Notes under the pieces: model-generated
Told to the model about the DNA's origin: nothing
Databases searched by the model: none
What the model saw: only the letters and a program-made list of their open reading frames with translations
Source: Protonemura montana
Taxonomy: Eukaryota > Arthropoda > Insecta > Plecoptera > Nemouridae
DNA: 64,000 nt
Direction: 5' to 3'
NCBI GenBank assembly: GCA_947568835.1
Contig: OX387604.1
Coordinates: 25,201,076 to 25,265,075, forward strand
Shown here: positions 25,901-37,300 of the stretch, piece by piece
How the letters are laid out: every line of letters starts with the position of its first letter
How positions within the stretch are numbered: position 1 is the stretch's first letter
Translations under genes and position numbers: made by a program

Positions 25901-27221
25901 TTTCAGTGATAGCTGTACGTACTTTTAATTTGTTACTTTTTGTATCCAAAACATCTAAGAATCTAAAAGTGCAAATACCGATTTGTACTGAGCTTTTTAA
26001 ATTATTTTTTCGGCATTTCTCAGCCACGAGCAGCCAAGATTTGATGCAAGAGGAATTACGCTCGGTGCTGACATTGTTCCGAGAGAAGCGGCCTAACTTG
26101 GGTATTGTGAAGACACCTGAAGTCTTCATCTACCAGAATTCTAATGCAAAAGAGGTGCAACAATGGCTCAGAGCTAAGAACTTCAGCGACAGAGTCTGTA
26201 AGCAGCTTCATGGTCTGACAGGCAATGAGCTTTTTGGCCTCTCAAAGAAGGAGCTTATTGACTGTTGTGGACAACAGGAAGGGACACGGCTTGACTCCCA
26301 GATTACGGTGCAAAGGAATATTTCTGGGGTGAGTTCAAATTTTGTGCCAGGTTTTAGCATCCTCCCAAAAACATAAAATAAAGTTGTAGCTGCTAATTTT
26401 ATGGAAAACAACCATGGTGCCAGGATTTATCCATTGGCCAAATCAAATAGAAATTGTTGCATCCAAAACTAGACACATTAAGCTTACTGTTTTTGATTTT
26501 TAGAAATCTGAAGATTGACTCATTTCTTGCTGCAGGTTGTAGGATTCAATTCACCTATCACTTTTACCCCAACAATTTCAATAGAAATACCCAACTAAAA
26601 AATGCACAAATTTAGCTACAAAAAGTATAAACAATTTGTCTGCATGGCAGTACAACACGGTGCGTTCGACTGAGCTGCGCAACATCCTGGCCAAGGCTCG
26701 TGAGAAGGTGGAGGAGAAGTATGACGTTGAGCAGCCGCCCAAAGTGTCGTCAGTGAAGGTTGCCCCTGCGGCCCAATCTGCCCCTAATCGACAGAGCTCC
26801 CGACCTCAATTGCCCACATATGGTGCGTAGAAAATTTCATCTGATTCAACTTGAGCATCTAAAGATAAATAGTCAGGCCACTGACAAAGATTCAATGTGT
26901 TATTTTTATTGGGTGACATGTTTTGTCAATCTCCTGACTAGAAAAATCAATAGTTAATTTGGTAAAAACAGGAATCTGTTTCCACGGCTGAAGTTATTTG
27001 TGCTGCTCTATAATTTGCTATTACATCAGTAGTTTAAGATTAACACTTATTAAGAAAGGTTGAAACGTTAAGACTACTTTTAAATTTATGTGTATAATTT
27101 TTTCCCCAAAGATTCAGACTCCGACGATGATCAAAAGAAGTTCGACGAAGGAGGGTTGGCCGACATGATAAAAAAGACAACTCTGAAACGTACAAGCATC
27201 CCACTCAACAAATCCAAGTAA
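10932..27221 (+). CDS. Eps8: Eps8: PTB-SH3-SAM actin regulator
   Basis: Thirteen coding exons: 10932-10980, 12598-12806, 14007-14343, 17521-17713, 19387-19507, 20205-20440, 20869-21222, 21922-22189, 22562-22655, 25548-25703, 26024-26328, 26651-26822 and 27112-27221. Phases agree throughout and give 867 residues (human EPS8 is about 820). Visible parts: PTB domain at about 27-165 ([10 protein letters not shown] to MHIFQCQSI); a proline-rich linker ([15 protein letters not shown]); the conserved middle region ([25 protein letters not shown]); SH3 at about 564-620 ([17 protein letters not shown]); a second polyproline run; a SAM-like domain at about 708-770; and the C-terminal helix ([17 protein letters not shown]) of the actin-capping region. 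Family knowledge: EPS8 caps and bundles actin filaments and works with ABI1 and SOS1 upstream of Rac. The start [14 protein letters not shown] was chosen as the first ATG of exon 10901-10980, whose frame is also open upstream. Exon 9 has alternative donors. Confidence 0.93.
22562..22867 (+). CDS. Eps8: Eps8 exon 9, read-through form with its own stop
   Basis: The exon encodes the second half of the SH3 domain. Unspliced, its frame runs on past the domain for about 71 codons ([36 protein letters not shown]) to a TAG at 22865-22867. This tail is Pro-, Asn- and His-rich and looks like protein. Phase-1 donors GTGAAA at 22656 and GTGAAT at 22668, twelve bases apart, both splice in frame to 25548. 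A third donor, CGTAACC at about 22823, also fits. The short form would end just after SH3 and lack the SAM-like and actin-capping parts. Confidence 0.5.
   Translation, partial: VVDDSRKWWKARNIRGQVAHVPHTIVTIYQVGENTGEFSNPLYAPPRGYDRQPALSRGGLAQDNPSNHHHGNIGQRPLPSGAQHYRNHPGPPTFSDYNNRI
22793..23090. repeat. Imperfect tandem repeat, period about 133 bp
   Basis: Blocks starting TTGCCATCAGGAGCACAGCAC (22793), TTGCCATTAGGATCACAGCAC (22926) and a shorter third at 23060 share order and spacing. They also share TTAGTTTGCTTGC further on. The first copy covers the end of the Eps8 read-through frame and its stop, and the others lie in the intron. Confidence 0.6.
24807..24851. repeat. (AT)n microsatellite
   Basis: A TA-dinucleotide run in Eps8 intron 9, preceded by the related ATATGATATATAGTATAG. 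Confidence 0.85.
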
Positions 27222-27344
27222 TCGGAGGCTGTCAACTTTGCTCTTGTAAGAAGGAACAGTTAAATGTCATTAACATTAAAGTCAAGGTGCTCGAACTTAA
27301 AATTATTTAAAAAAAGCACAAATAGTTCCTACTTACATTAACCA

Positions 27345-27350
27345 AATAAA
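27345..27350 (+). terminator. Eps8 polyadenylation signal
   Basis: AATAAA about 124 bases after the Eps8 stop, with a second AATAAA at about 27367. It fits the usual spacing for a short 3' UTR. Confidence 0.55.
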
Positions 27351-27858
27351 TACTTAGACTGTCAATAAATTAACAGATTGATATGAGAGCAAACATGTGA
27401 CAATTGCTGTCTTAATTGTAATTGCCTAAGGTGTATGGTTGACCATTCTTCTTAACTCTATCCTAGTTTTTAACTTTTACTAAGAGACTTTTTGGATTAG
27501 GGATGAATATGTATTCTACTTCATGCCATTGATAAATGTGGGAAAAACATCTTCTACGCTATTATTTAATTTCAAACACGATTAACTAATTTCTTCAATT
27601 CTTAGGTGCAGAAGGAAATTATGAATGCATTACATGAATATAATATAATGTAGCTGAAATATTAGTATTGTACTTTAATATATTTACACCCACTATCGAC
27701 CTAAACTATGCTTTTGTGATTTCCTAATAACAATATGAGTGCCAAACTGACAAATTCAAATCGTTCAAGCAACTTTGTTGTTCGCATGTTTGCAAATATT
27801 TCCTATCTTACTAGAATTGTAATCTAAGAAAAATATATATACATATGTACCAATGTAC

Positions 27859-27864
27859 TTTATT
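27859..27864 (-). terminator. Polyadenylation signal of the FAM89/LURAP1-like gene
   Basis: TTTATT on the plus strand is AATAAA on the minus strand, 62 bases beyond the minus-strand stop. Eps8 and this gene converge with about 500 bases between their signals. Confidence 0.5.
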
Positions 27865-27925
27865 TGCCTATTATATTTGATTAAATAGCCAGTTTATAAC
27901 ATTTGATGCATGTTGATGTGATCTT

Positions 27926-29445
27926 CTAAACGAATATCTCGAGGTCTGAAGTGTGTATTCCGGAGTCATACGAGTCATGGCACTCGTGGCTTGGTGTTGG
28001 TGTTCTTGCTCCTTGAGATCGATTGCGAGTCGGAGGATATGAGACTCTTTTCCGAACAAAACTATCTGAGCTCTGAAACATTGAAACAACCAGGTCACCC
28101 ACGGCACATCAACACCCAGCATAGACGACAACTACATTATGTATTTGAAAAAACCTTTCAAACTGAATTTGGAATGCTAAGTGATGAACAACTGAATTTC
28201 CCAATGTTTCTTAACATGTACCTGTTACTTTATCGAGGGTAAAAGCAGTCCTTGATAAAGTAACAGGTAAAAGTTACGAAACGTTGAAAATTTAGTTGTT
28301 CTTCGCTTAGCGTTCAAACCCCAGTTTAAATAGTTTTGTCAAAACTAGTGCTAAGGTTAGATTAAGTAGACATGAATCTAAAATCTAACACAATGTATTT
28401 TGTTGAGTGGACAAAAGAGGAATTGATGAACCTGTTATACCTTTTGGTTTTACTAGTCACGTTGTGGACTAAAATTATTTAATTTGACATGCCATGCAAC
28501 TTCAAGATTTAAGGTCGAAAAACTCTTAAAACAGAGCAGTGCCATGAAGCACAAAAAAAAACACTGCAGAAAATTGTGAATCTGAACAAGGTGATAAGAT
28601 TAAACAAATTACTCAATTATTAAATTTTTTATGTTACATAGATTCATTCTATTTTTAAGAGAAGCACAAGTATTCATAATTAACTACAGGTAAGAAATCG
28701 TAAAGAGAGATTAAAATTGAGATTTTCGAGCCAGATATTGGAGACCACCTCTGTGTGGGCCGAGTGGTTACCTTTCCAAAACTAAATCATGGAAAACATT
28801 TCCATTATATTATACAAACTGGAATAATAAAGTATACTAACGGTAGGCCGTTTCATCCCAGAACCATCTCTTGTCGGCGTTGACAAAGTCGAGCAAGGAG
28901 ATGGTATTTCACTTGAGGTGTCCGAAGAGCAATATGACACTTGTTCTCTAAAGTTCAATATATCTTCTTGCAGCGCGAATAATTGCTGAAACAGGTCTGT
29001 ATCTTGAGCCATCAATCCGATCTACAACAAAAGAAAGAAAGCATACCAACAGCAATAACTAGGGCAATGGTTACGGTCAGTCATAGAAGACTAATTATTA
29101 TTATTATTATTATACATAATTATAAATAGTCACGGCGCTGTAAGTCTTTCTTCCCATTCGAACAAAGATTCAATTATACGATTGCAATTAATGATATTCA
29201 CATACAATTTCGTGTTTGAGATGATGGAGCTTCGTTGTGAGTGATGTAAACTGACTACAGGAATGAAACTGATGAGGAGAATGTGACGCAAGTGGCACCC
29301 CATCGTGCCTTGAGGGATTTTCGACAATCCAGGTATCTTTTCGTATCTCGTTGCGCAATTTCCAGGCAGTGAAGAAGTGCCTCGATAGCGCGAAATGATG
29401 GGCAGGAAATTGCACCAACTGGTCATTGTAGCACATTGACGCCAT
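27926..29445 (-). CDS. FAM89/LURAP1-family leucine-rich adaptor
   Basis: Three minus-strand exons: 29445-29206 (80 codons from MASMCYNDQLVQ), 29021-28842 (60 codons) and 28072-27926 (48 codons and TAG). All join in phase 0, with donors GTATGT and GTTAGT and acceptors TTGTAG and TTTCAG. The product is 188 residues, close to human FAM89B. Across the first junction the sequence reads HLKHEI|IGLMAQ then DLFQQLFALQEDI. This lines up with the family core, which in FAM89B reads LLRKEMVGL followed by SLLCQLYSLYESI. The last exon is Ser- and Arg-rich and ends SYDSGIHTSDLEIFV, a possible PDZ ligand. Family knowledge: LRAP25/LURAP1 proteins link MRCK and LIM kinases to actin control. Whether this is closer to FAM89 or LURAP1 is open. 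Confidence 0.72.
28148..28382 (-). mobile_element. Foldback element with about 90-bp inverted arms
   Basis: The left arm (about 28148-28238, ending TACCTGTTACTTTATCGAGG) and the right arm (about 28250-28340, starting CCTTGATAAAGTAACAGGT) are imperfect reverse complements around a loop of about 11 bases. The outer part, with TTAGCACTAG and CATGTCTACTT-like blocks (minus strand), is shared with copies near 45.5 and 54.5 kb. It lies in the second intron of the FAM89/LURAP1-like gene and codes for nothing. Confidence 0.7.
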
Positions 29446-29521
29446 CGACGCTAGCTGCAGCCATGGTTTACGTTAGCAGTCTTAGGAAAACCCTCGGAGA
29501 GTTCCGTTGTTTTTAGTACCA
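29423..29521 (-). promoter_or_regulatory. 5' leader with overlapping upstream ORF
   Basis: The acceptor TTTATTTCCAG starts an exon at 29521. The first ATG (29464, MAAASVDGVNVLQ) is out of frame with the main ATG at 29445 and stops at 29423, overlapping the main frame by about 22 bases. Such an arrangement usually lowers initiation at the main ATG. An alternative is that translation starts elsewhere. Confidence 0.4.
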
Positions 29522-29749
29522 CTGGAAATAAAATTATTTGTCACGCACATGATGGTCTTATTAAAAAAATGCATAACTTGTAAAATATATTTTCGTCTCG
29601 AAGCCCTAGGACGAAATGTTTAATTTTTTTATGTGAGTATCAGTAACTCACGGCTACAAATATATGTATGTATGTAATATTTTATTTAGCAGATGCTATT
29701 TTGAAATACATTTTTTCACATTAGCTGTTGAACTCTCATATAGGATTTT

Positions 29750-29868
29750 GATATATATATATATATTAATATTTGTATATTTATATGTATTTACATAACA
29801 TATCAAATATAAAACATACATATCTAACATACATACACACACACACACACACATATATATATATTATA
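29750..29868. repeat. (AT)n and (AC)n microsatellites
   Basis: AT runs at 29750-29766 and 29853-29864, and an AC run at about 29833-29852. Confidence 0.85.
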
Positions 29869-30300
29869 ACTAGAAGGGCTACGGTCTGTTATTTTTAATC
29901 GTGCTTGACCTCTGTGTTCAGACAGTTCCATGACATTTACAATATTTGATGTTACCCTCGACTCGGTTCTGCACAATAACATACTTGGACACAAAAATAC
30001 ACAATTGAGCGTCTTGAATAAAATAATAAATAAATTTATATATAATAAATAAATAAAATAATTGTCAGCTTACCAAATAAAATGTTGACGGTGTCCGTCC
30101 AACCGCCTTCTGTGGATAACTAAGAGCGAATGTGAAAGTTGTACTGGTCGAAAATAATTCTCTTGTCTAGACTCGTACTACTAGTTGTAGGTCCAAGGAT
30201 TTACTGGTCACACTTTGAAGCGTATTACTCAAGATCACACCACAGATTCTAGATAGGAAGTTACAGCAGATATTCTTGTCTTAGTCCGGGTTAAGCATAC

Positions 30301-30345
30301 CGTGTCGCACTGGTCCGGTTCGCTGCTACAGGCGCGGGCGGGTCG
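30301..30345 (-). promoter_or_regulatory. Candidate first leader exon and promoter of the FAM89/LURAP1-like gene
   Basis: A small GC-rich patch (GCGCGGGCGGGTCG on the plus strand) is followed on the minus strand by the donor ACACG|GTATGC. It is upstream of the acceptor at 29521 and has no other likely owner. The transcription start is unknown. Confidence 0.35.
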
Positions 30346-31960
30346 AAGTGAAAGGAAAAGAATGACTTATATAATTAATTCTTTTCTTGGCCACTTTGAC
30401 GTTTGAACTACTACAACTCTTCGTTTATTTTCTCTGTTGATGCTGTTGATAAAGCGCCAGGCTCACCCTTGAGAGTTCAAGCACAGATTGCCGATACGCT
30501 GTGATGAATTCTGCTACCATGAAGTGTGTGAAAATCAGTTTTTCTACACACGTGATGACTTAACATCACAAGGGAATCTTGTTGGTGCAAATATTTAACG
30601 TGTAGTTACGTGTTTTAGAAGGCTTCGGAGCCGGTATTAAAGCTCGATATTTTTGCTGCCTAGTGGCGACTGTTAGAATTCTTCTTTCACATCGACACAA
30701 CACTTTCAAAGGCTTCATTTTCATCTTTGATTCAAGCACACATCGTTCCTACCCTCCAATGTAATTTCTTTCCTAGGCACAAGGTATTTTAATTATATAT
30801 TTTTGTAATAATACTGAGCGGTGTGGCTATTTTGCTATTTAGTTTGTGCCTAGAAATAAAAGCAGCATATTAAATGATAGCTTCCAAAGACTTGAATGCA
30901 TGACTGATGAATTGGAGCAAGCAGTTTGCGTTGAAGAACATGAAATTCTGGGTGACTGGGTGGCTGGGATGGTCTCGGTACCATTTTGAGAAACATGGTC
31001 TTGATGCTGTGTCGTTTATTAGGAGCTCTTTGTTGTTTTGAGTTTGTGCCTATGGCACGAGCCACCAAGAGCCGGTATGCTGAATGTACGTCCTTATAGA
31101 ATGGCAAAGAATGGTCTCACAGAGCATTATGGTTTTTGCATGACCTCATATTCCTTTCACCGTCGATTGAAGGCTCATTTGCTTCATTCTTCTGTAGTTC
31201 ATCTTTCCGATTACATTATTTGGACGATGAAAGTTCATCTCACGTTAACTTGAAGAATACCCAAAAAAGTTTGGAAGTTCGAGACTCGGCAGATGTATTT
31301 ATGTCGTGCAATGGGTGTTAAATTTCACGCGTACTATTTTGCGTGAATATGGTATGTGTGTTGTTTACCGAGTGGTTCTCGTGGTTTTGCATATTTTATT
31401 TTGGTTATTGTTTTTTTAATACAATGATCATGCTAAAGCCGTTTATTATTTGAGACTGTTACCTTCTTTAAAAAAATTATACAACTAATTAAACACAAAT
31501 TTAAACAAAATTTACAGAAAATCTTACCAACTCTGTTGGCGAATCAGTGCACCTATTGGATTAATGGACTGCAACAGTGTATTTGTTTGGTATTAGATTA
31601 CAGTTTTGAAGTGCAGCAGTGCACTCGTTTTATGTTTAAATAGGTATGAGGACTTAATCAAAGTGCACTAGTATCTTGTTTCATTAAATTTGTGGATTCA
31701 ATAAATCAGTACACTCTTTTCGTGATTAATTGCTTCATTGATTGGTCGGTTATTTTACAATGCATGTTCTTTCAAGATCTATTAAAGAGCGGAACCAACA
31801 TTTAAGTTTGGAAACTATCTTTCAATAAAGTTTTACGTTCTCTCCCTTGGTGATGCCAGGTATTTTCAAACGATCTAAAGAAGAAATGTCAGCAAACCAA
31901 ACTTACCGGCATATCTGGAAAAATCACGAAGTACGTTTAACTCATGAACTTAAAGCACTC

Positions 31961-32013
31961 GTGAAGTTTCTGAACTAACTTTCATCCCTCCAACCTCTCT
32001 CCCGAATATAACT
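31961..32013 (-). mobile_element. Fragment of the 5S-headed SINE
   Basis: The stretch with CATCCCTCCAACCTCTCTCC matches, in reverse, the middle of the SINE at 33013-33457. It stops abruptly where the dispersed repeat at 32015 begins. Confidence 0.6.
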
Positions 32014-32014
32014 A

Positions 32015-32520
32015 ACCGCTACGTTTAACGCATTTACGCAAAGATTAACGCAATGATTCTGTTTTTTTTTTTTGCTTATGGCTCTGGTTCTGTATTTAAA
32101 ACTGTGAAGTGTTAAAAATCAATCGTCATAAGCCAACCTCTCTTGAACAGATGTTATTTTACAATTATTTCTGTAACAGTAATTTTACATGTAATTGTAC
32201 TCATAAGTAAGTCAAACAATTTTTCAAAATGATATCAAGTAAAAATCTATTCGGCTGGTTGTGATTGAGATCTAAGTTGGTATTATCTTTATCTTTAGCT
32301 TGGCTTGTCTTAGTTTAGCTTATTTCAAGCATACAGAAAATCAGTTGTCTCTGCCTCAACTTGACAATGTAGATGAAATATTTTTGCCATTAACATATTG
32401 AAATTATCAACATTTTAAATGTTAATTTGGATGTAGAATAGTTTTAACCGATTTATCGCAGAACAGGATTTATCTTTCATAGATAGGGTGTGGGTTCGTA
32501 CTCTGGGAAGTGCACGGATG
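32015..32520. repeat. Dispersed repeat, copy 1 (about 500 bp)
   Basis: Nearly the same sequence recurs at 36837-37343 in the same orientation, with small indels. Shared landmarks include TTCTGTATTTAAAACTGTGA, ATTCGGCTGGTTGTGATTGA and the end block GGGTTCGTACTCTGGGAAG, which has a B-box-like core. No open frame is present. Confidence 0.75.
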
Positions 32521-33012
32521 TCATGCCAAAATCCCTACACTTCAATGTATAGTTGTAAAATATCGAAAGCGAATCACTGTCATCGATTATTTGTTCTAGT
32601 TCACTGGTACTGAAATCAAGGCGTGACAACTGACAATCCCTAGACTGATTCGGTAGTTAAAAACGAAGCATTTTATCAACCAAAACAATAAAATGTTACT
32701 TAATCTTCGCCCTAAACGAGTTGTGGTATCCTTGCAGGCCTCCGACAATGACCTAGGACCTAGGTCCTAGACAGTAATTAATTGACAGTACCTACTGACC
32801 TGATAGGTATGTACCGATGAATACCAGTCAGCATATATGTTGTTGTCTGAGAAGACTGGAAAACAAGAACACTACAGGCAAACACATTTATTTTCTTTGT
32901 GCATCGAACTTGTGAAATATAAAACACGGCATTTTGTAGAGTCAAACTAAATCAAAGAACGTTCTGTGATAAGTTTTACAAGTCTTATAAGATATATCAA
33001 AGAAACGTCAAT

Positions 33013-33457
33013 ACCGAACGGTTTGGTGTGTTGGAAACACCGGTTCTCGCGAGATCACCGAAGTTAAGCAACACCGCGCTGAGTCAGGTGTTGGATGGGG
33101 TGACCATGATACACATTCCTATAGTTCTGTTCGGGAGAGAGGTTGGAGGGATGAAAGCTAGTACAGCAACTTCACTCGCCTTGCTTGTCAACCCCTCGAC
33201 AGCATGGATTTGTGGAGGAATCCTGCTGTTTGAGTTGTACCGTCCTTCGGAAGGGACTTTAAGCCGGTGGTCCCCTAAGTGCTCTTCGTCAGGAGTTGGC
33301 TACGTGCCGGCACCGGGTTTCCCCTCCTCCGATCTAGGCTAGGTTAAATTCATCATCGTCCTCATCATCGTCGACTGATTCACCGACGCCATTAGACCAG
33401 CGCCGCAGGGCTAGATATCAAAACAGTGCGTCTTTAAACACCACAAATCAATCAATC
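33013..33457 (+). mobile_element. SINE with 5S rRNA-like head, complete copy
   Basis: The head (AACACCGGTTCTC, GATCACCGAAGTTAAGCA, TTGGATGGGGTGACC) follows the order and wording of 5S rRNA with its internal RNA polymerase III promoter. The body is unrelated, and the 3' end has ATC repeats and an AATCAATCAATC tail. It is flanked by a 10-bp direct repeat, AAACGTCAAT, at 33003-33012 and 33458-33467, the expected target-site duplication. Known group: SINE3-type elements, mobilised by a partner LINE. A 104-codon frame inside it is accidental. Confidence 0.85.
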
Positions 33458-33640
33458 AAACGTCAATGAAATCTTACTTAAACTGCAAATGCTTGCAATG
33501 GCCAGAGTATTTTGTCATTGTGAGAAATTACTACCCTAACCTTTTGGGTGTTACCACACCCACACTACATACTTTTGGCATTTTATTTACACTCGCATTT
33601 AAATTTGAATTTCATGACGGTGCAGAGGTTACAGTAATCT

Positions 33641-33695
33641 GTTTTTAGTTTGGTTTTTAGTTTGGTTTTTAGTTTCTAGTTTGGTTTTTAGGTTT
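33641..33695. repeat. T/G-rich minisatellite
   Basis: About four copies of the unit TTTGGTTTTTAG. Confidence 0.8.
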
Positions 33696-34059
33696 TGGTC
33701 CTGTTCCACTAACAAGCGTTCCGAAAATTTGGACAGAAATTAAAAGATAACTCAACATTTCAGTCTCTACAGTGATACTGCAAGAAGCCCTACATAATTG
33801 GATGTCCATATTTTATGGAAATTCTACGACTCCACCTCAACATAGGCACACGACCGCCTCCTTTAGATTTTTTTTTAATTCCCTTCTCTTGTATTTTTAC
33901 AATTCAACAGATTTATTTTCAATTTCCATGAATTATAATTATATACTCTTTTAATAAACCTCCTGCCCTATTTACAAAATACCATCAAAGTCCACAGAGT
34001 TTAGAATTTTCCAAAAATTCCCCAAATCATAAAACATTCTATATTTACTCACTAGATGT

Positions 34060-34355
34060 TGCTAGTGGCGTCTGTCACAATCACATGCTGCTGCGTGACT
34101 ACGAGTACCACGTGATTCTCCAACAAACTGGCAAATACAAAAATCAATACTGCGTCTTCTGTCCAGTAGCAGTCATATCAAAACGAGCCAGCCGGTCACC
34201 AAGACGCTACAGAAAACACTAGGGAAACAACAGGGGGCCCCGATATTTCCAACCAATTCTTCTAGCAAGGTAGCAGGACGTTGGGCAAGGTGTACCCCAG
34301 TCCGGGCAGTGCCCGTAGTGTATGGAATCTGCAGGCGACTGGACAGTCTTGTACG
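34060..34355 (+). promoter_or_regulatory. Promoter and leader region of the Patsas-like gene
   Basis: Less AT-rich DNA immediately upstream of the first coding exon, with an E-box-like CACGTG at about 34111. An in-frame stop at 34263 precedes the chosen start. No TATA box is evident. Confidence 0.35.
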
Positions 34356-37300
34356 ATGGTGGCCGAACATTCCGCAGCCACCGTACGAGAGGGGAAGGAT
34401 AGTAACATTCTATGTTGCTCAGACACTTCCGAATTCCATATGGGGCACTCCTGCAAGTCCATCTTTGACGTTGTCCGGACAGGGTAAGAACTGATTATGA
34501 ATATTTTATCATCTTTGTTGTATAAACATATTTGGTTTAGTTGCTTTGGTTCTGTTTTGTTCAAGGAATTATAAGTACCCTATTGGTGCATAATTGGTTG
34601 GATATTGTTGATGGATTTTTTCCATTGATTTAATTTATGAATTAAAATTTTCACCATCAAACATTCGTACCTTCTGTCTCATTGTACTAGTACGGCGTTA
34701 CTGTTGTCATTGTCGTAATATCATCTACAAACTGTAATCTATTACAGCTTTTGTCGTCATGTTCTAATTGGTTCTTTTCGCAATGCAAAATTATTTAAAT
34801 TTTAGTAAACATTTTTTAAACATTTGAAGCATACAAGCTCATATTATTCGGGATCTACGTAACTCTATTTTAAGGTGTTAGTAGAAATGAAGGAGTTTCA
34901 TAGAATAGAACTCTAATGGAAATGGCCGATAATCCAGAATAGCCGGCATTTGAGCGGGAAGAAAAAAAGCACATGTAGTCAAATGTGGATCTCAAATTTC
35001 CATTTTTACTACTTGACAAATTTCAACGGAAAAAGTGTCCATTTGACGAGATATCCTTGCTATTTTTTGTAGGAACTAGGAAAACGGCACAATATGGCAC
35101 TTATGCGAAGAATATATCGATACTACAACTAAACAGTATTTTTCAGGGAAGTGTGTGACATCGAAGGCCTAGTTGAGAAACTGGGCCCAGAGGCACTGAG
35201 CGCTCGGGACGAATGGGGCTACACACCTGCCCATTGGGCTGCTCTGGATGGCAACGTAGAGGTGATGCGTTATCTGGTGGAGCGTTCTGCCCCTGTCGAC
35301 CTCTCCTGTTTGGGGACTCAAGGCCCGCGCCCGATCCATTGGGCTTGTCGCAAAGGGCATGTCGCCATTGTGCAAGTCTTGCTGCAGGTTTTTATGATTA
35401 TATATTTACAATTTTTTTTTAATGTTTTGCAAAAAATAATTTAACTACATAAAGATAGTGTTTGTTATGTAGTTTTAAAAGTTGCTCGCGCCTAGATCAC
35501 TTGACTGGGAGTAATTGGCTGTAGAATGTTCTAGCCCCCAAAAACGTCTTGAAATATTAACAATTTTCTGAATTAATGTGACGTTGGGACAAATAACATC
35601 TGTGATGTTTTATATTGGGCATGTTCAGCTAATACATATGATGCAAGGAAAGCGATGAAGTGAATTAAAATGTTGTTTTCAAAACAGGGTTCAGCACATT
35701 TTGCAGTAGCTTCCTTGTCGTAGCACAAGTAGGTTAGTTTTGTAAATCTTGGCCCCCGCCAGGCCTCTTGGAGTGTGAAGTAACACATGTTTATTAAACT
35801 GAAACGATTTCCCAAGCTTTCCCGAGAAACAGCAAGATTAGACAATCTCTTCAAGTGTGTTTATTTTGGAAAATGCATAGAATTGAATGAAGGTAAATTT
35901 TCACCAATTAAGTATGATTAGCGGCCAGGCTCGTGAATGCTGGCCAGTTTCCTCTTCAGTCAAGTCCTTTAACATTTTAGAAATCTCTTTGAGCCAATAT
36001 TGAATGGCTGAGCAGCAAAACGTTTAAAAAATTGGAAAATTTACTCATTTAAAATATCACACAATATTTATTTGTTCATTTGTTGACATTTTTTCGTAAA
36101 TAGTGCACATCTTGAAGAAATCCTAAATTTTATATCTCAAGTTTTGCCGCTAACAACCATAATCAAAATAAGATATAATTAAACTCTTAAAATACGTTAC
36201 TTTTAAAGTAAAAAAGGGTGTACTGCATTTGCAATGCAAGTTTTCCATTAAGGTAAAAGATAAACGTCTTACGACAACGACACGTTATGTGAGTATTTCA
36301 AAAGAGACGTCTCTTTTCAGGGTGGCGTAGGGGTGAACGCTGCAGATTTCAAGGGCCTAACGCCACTGATGACTGCGTGCATGTTCGGAAGGGCCGCTAC
36401 TGCCGCATTCCTCCTCGGCATGGGGGCCCTAAACCACTTGACGGACATAAATGGGGACACTGCCCTTCACTGGGCAGCCTACAAGGGCCACCCTGACCTC
36501 ATTAAGCTGCTCATGTACTCTGGGGTCGATTTGCAGAAGCCTGACAACTTTGGCTCCACTCCGTTGCATTTGGCTTGTTTGTCTGGCAATGTCAACTGCG
36601 TGAAGATTTTGTGCGAGAAGGTATTTTGATTTTGAACTTTTTGTCATCGTTTGATTTGTAATAGTACTTACCTTATAGTGTATCTTTTTATCCTCATTCC
36701 TTGGCTTAGTGTAACTGGTACAAGTTTCACTAATGTCCTGAGGTACTGTGCTCCAATTCAGTAACTATTGAGATGAGATGAGATGAGATGAATTCACTAA
36801 TTATGTAAAAAATGAAAATTTCTCATCTCATTATGGACCGCTACGTTTCGACAAACAAAGATATTTGAAAGATAAACGCAACGATTCTGCTTTTTTGCGT
36901 ACGATTTTGGTTCTGTATTTAAAACTGTGAAGTGTTAAAAACTTAACGTCATAACTCATAAGCCAACCTCTTTTGAACAGATATTATTTTACAAATATTT
37001 CTGTTACAGTAATTTTACATGTAATTGTACTCATAAGTAAGTCAAACAATTGTTCAAAATGATATCAAGCTATTCGGCTGGTTGTGATTGAGATCTAAGT
37101 TGGTATTATCTTTATCTTTAGCTTGGCTTGTCTTAGTTTAGCTTATTTCAAGCATACAGAAAATCAGTTACCTAGCCTCGACTTGACAATGTAGATGAAT
37201 TAGTTTTGCCATTAACATATTGAAATTATCAACATTTTAAATATTAATTTTGAATGTAGAACAGTTATAACGGATTCATCGCAGAACAGGATTTATCTTT

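Larger units (their letters stand above)
30346..34060. other. Intergenic region with repeats only
   Basis: It separates the divergently transcribed FAM89/LURAP1-like and Patsas-like genes. It holds a SINE fragment (31961-32013), a roughly 500-bp dispersed repeat (32015-32520), a full SINE (33013-33457) and a T/G-rich minisatellite. I see no gene. Confidence 0.6.

Noticed and set aside
27871-28131. 86-codon minus-strand frame (MSSMLGVDVPW...)
   Set aside because: A different frame of the same DNA, entered through the acceptor at 28073, continues the FAM89/LURAP1-like protein in phase and ends in a plausible C-terminus.
28751-28775. tRNA-like block GGGCCGAGTGGTTACC
   Set aside because: It looks like an A box of tRNA-Ser/Leu, but there is no cloverleaf, anticodon arm or B box at the right distance.
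33028-33342. 104-codon open frame on the plus strand
   Set aside because: It lies wholly inside the 5S-headed SINE, and the homologous copies do not keep it open.
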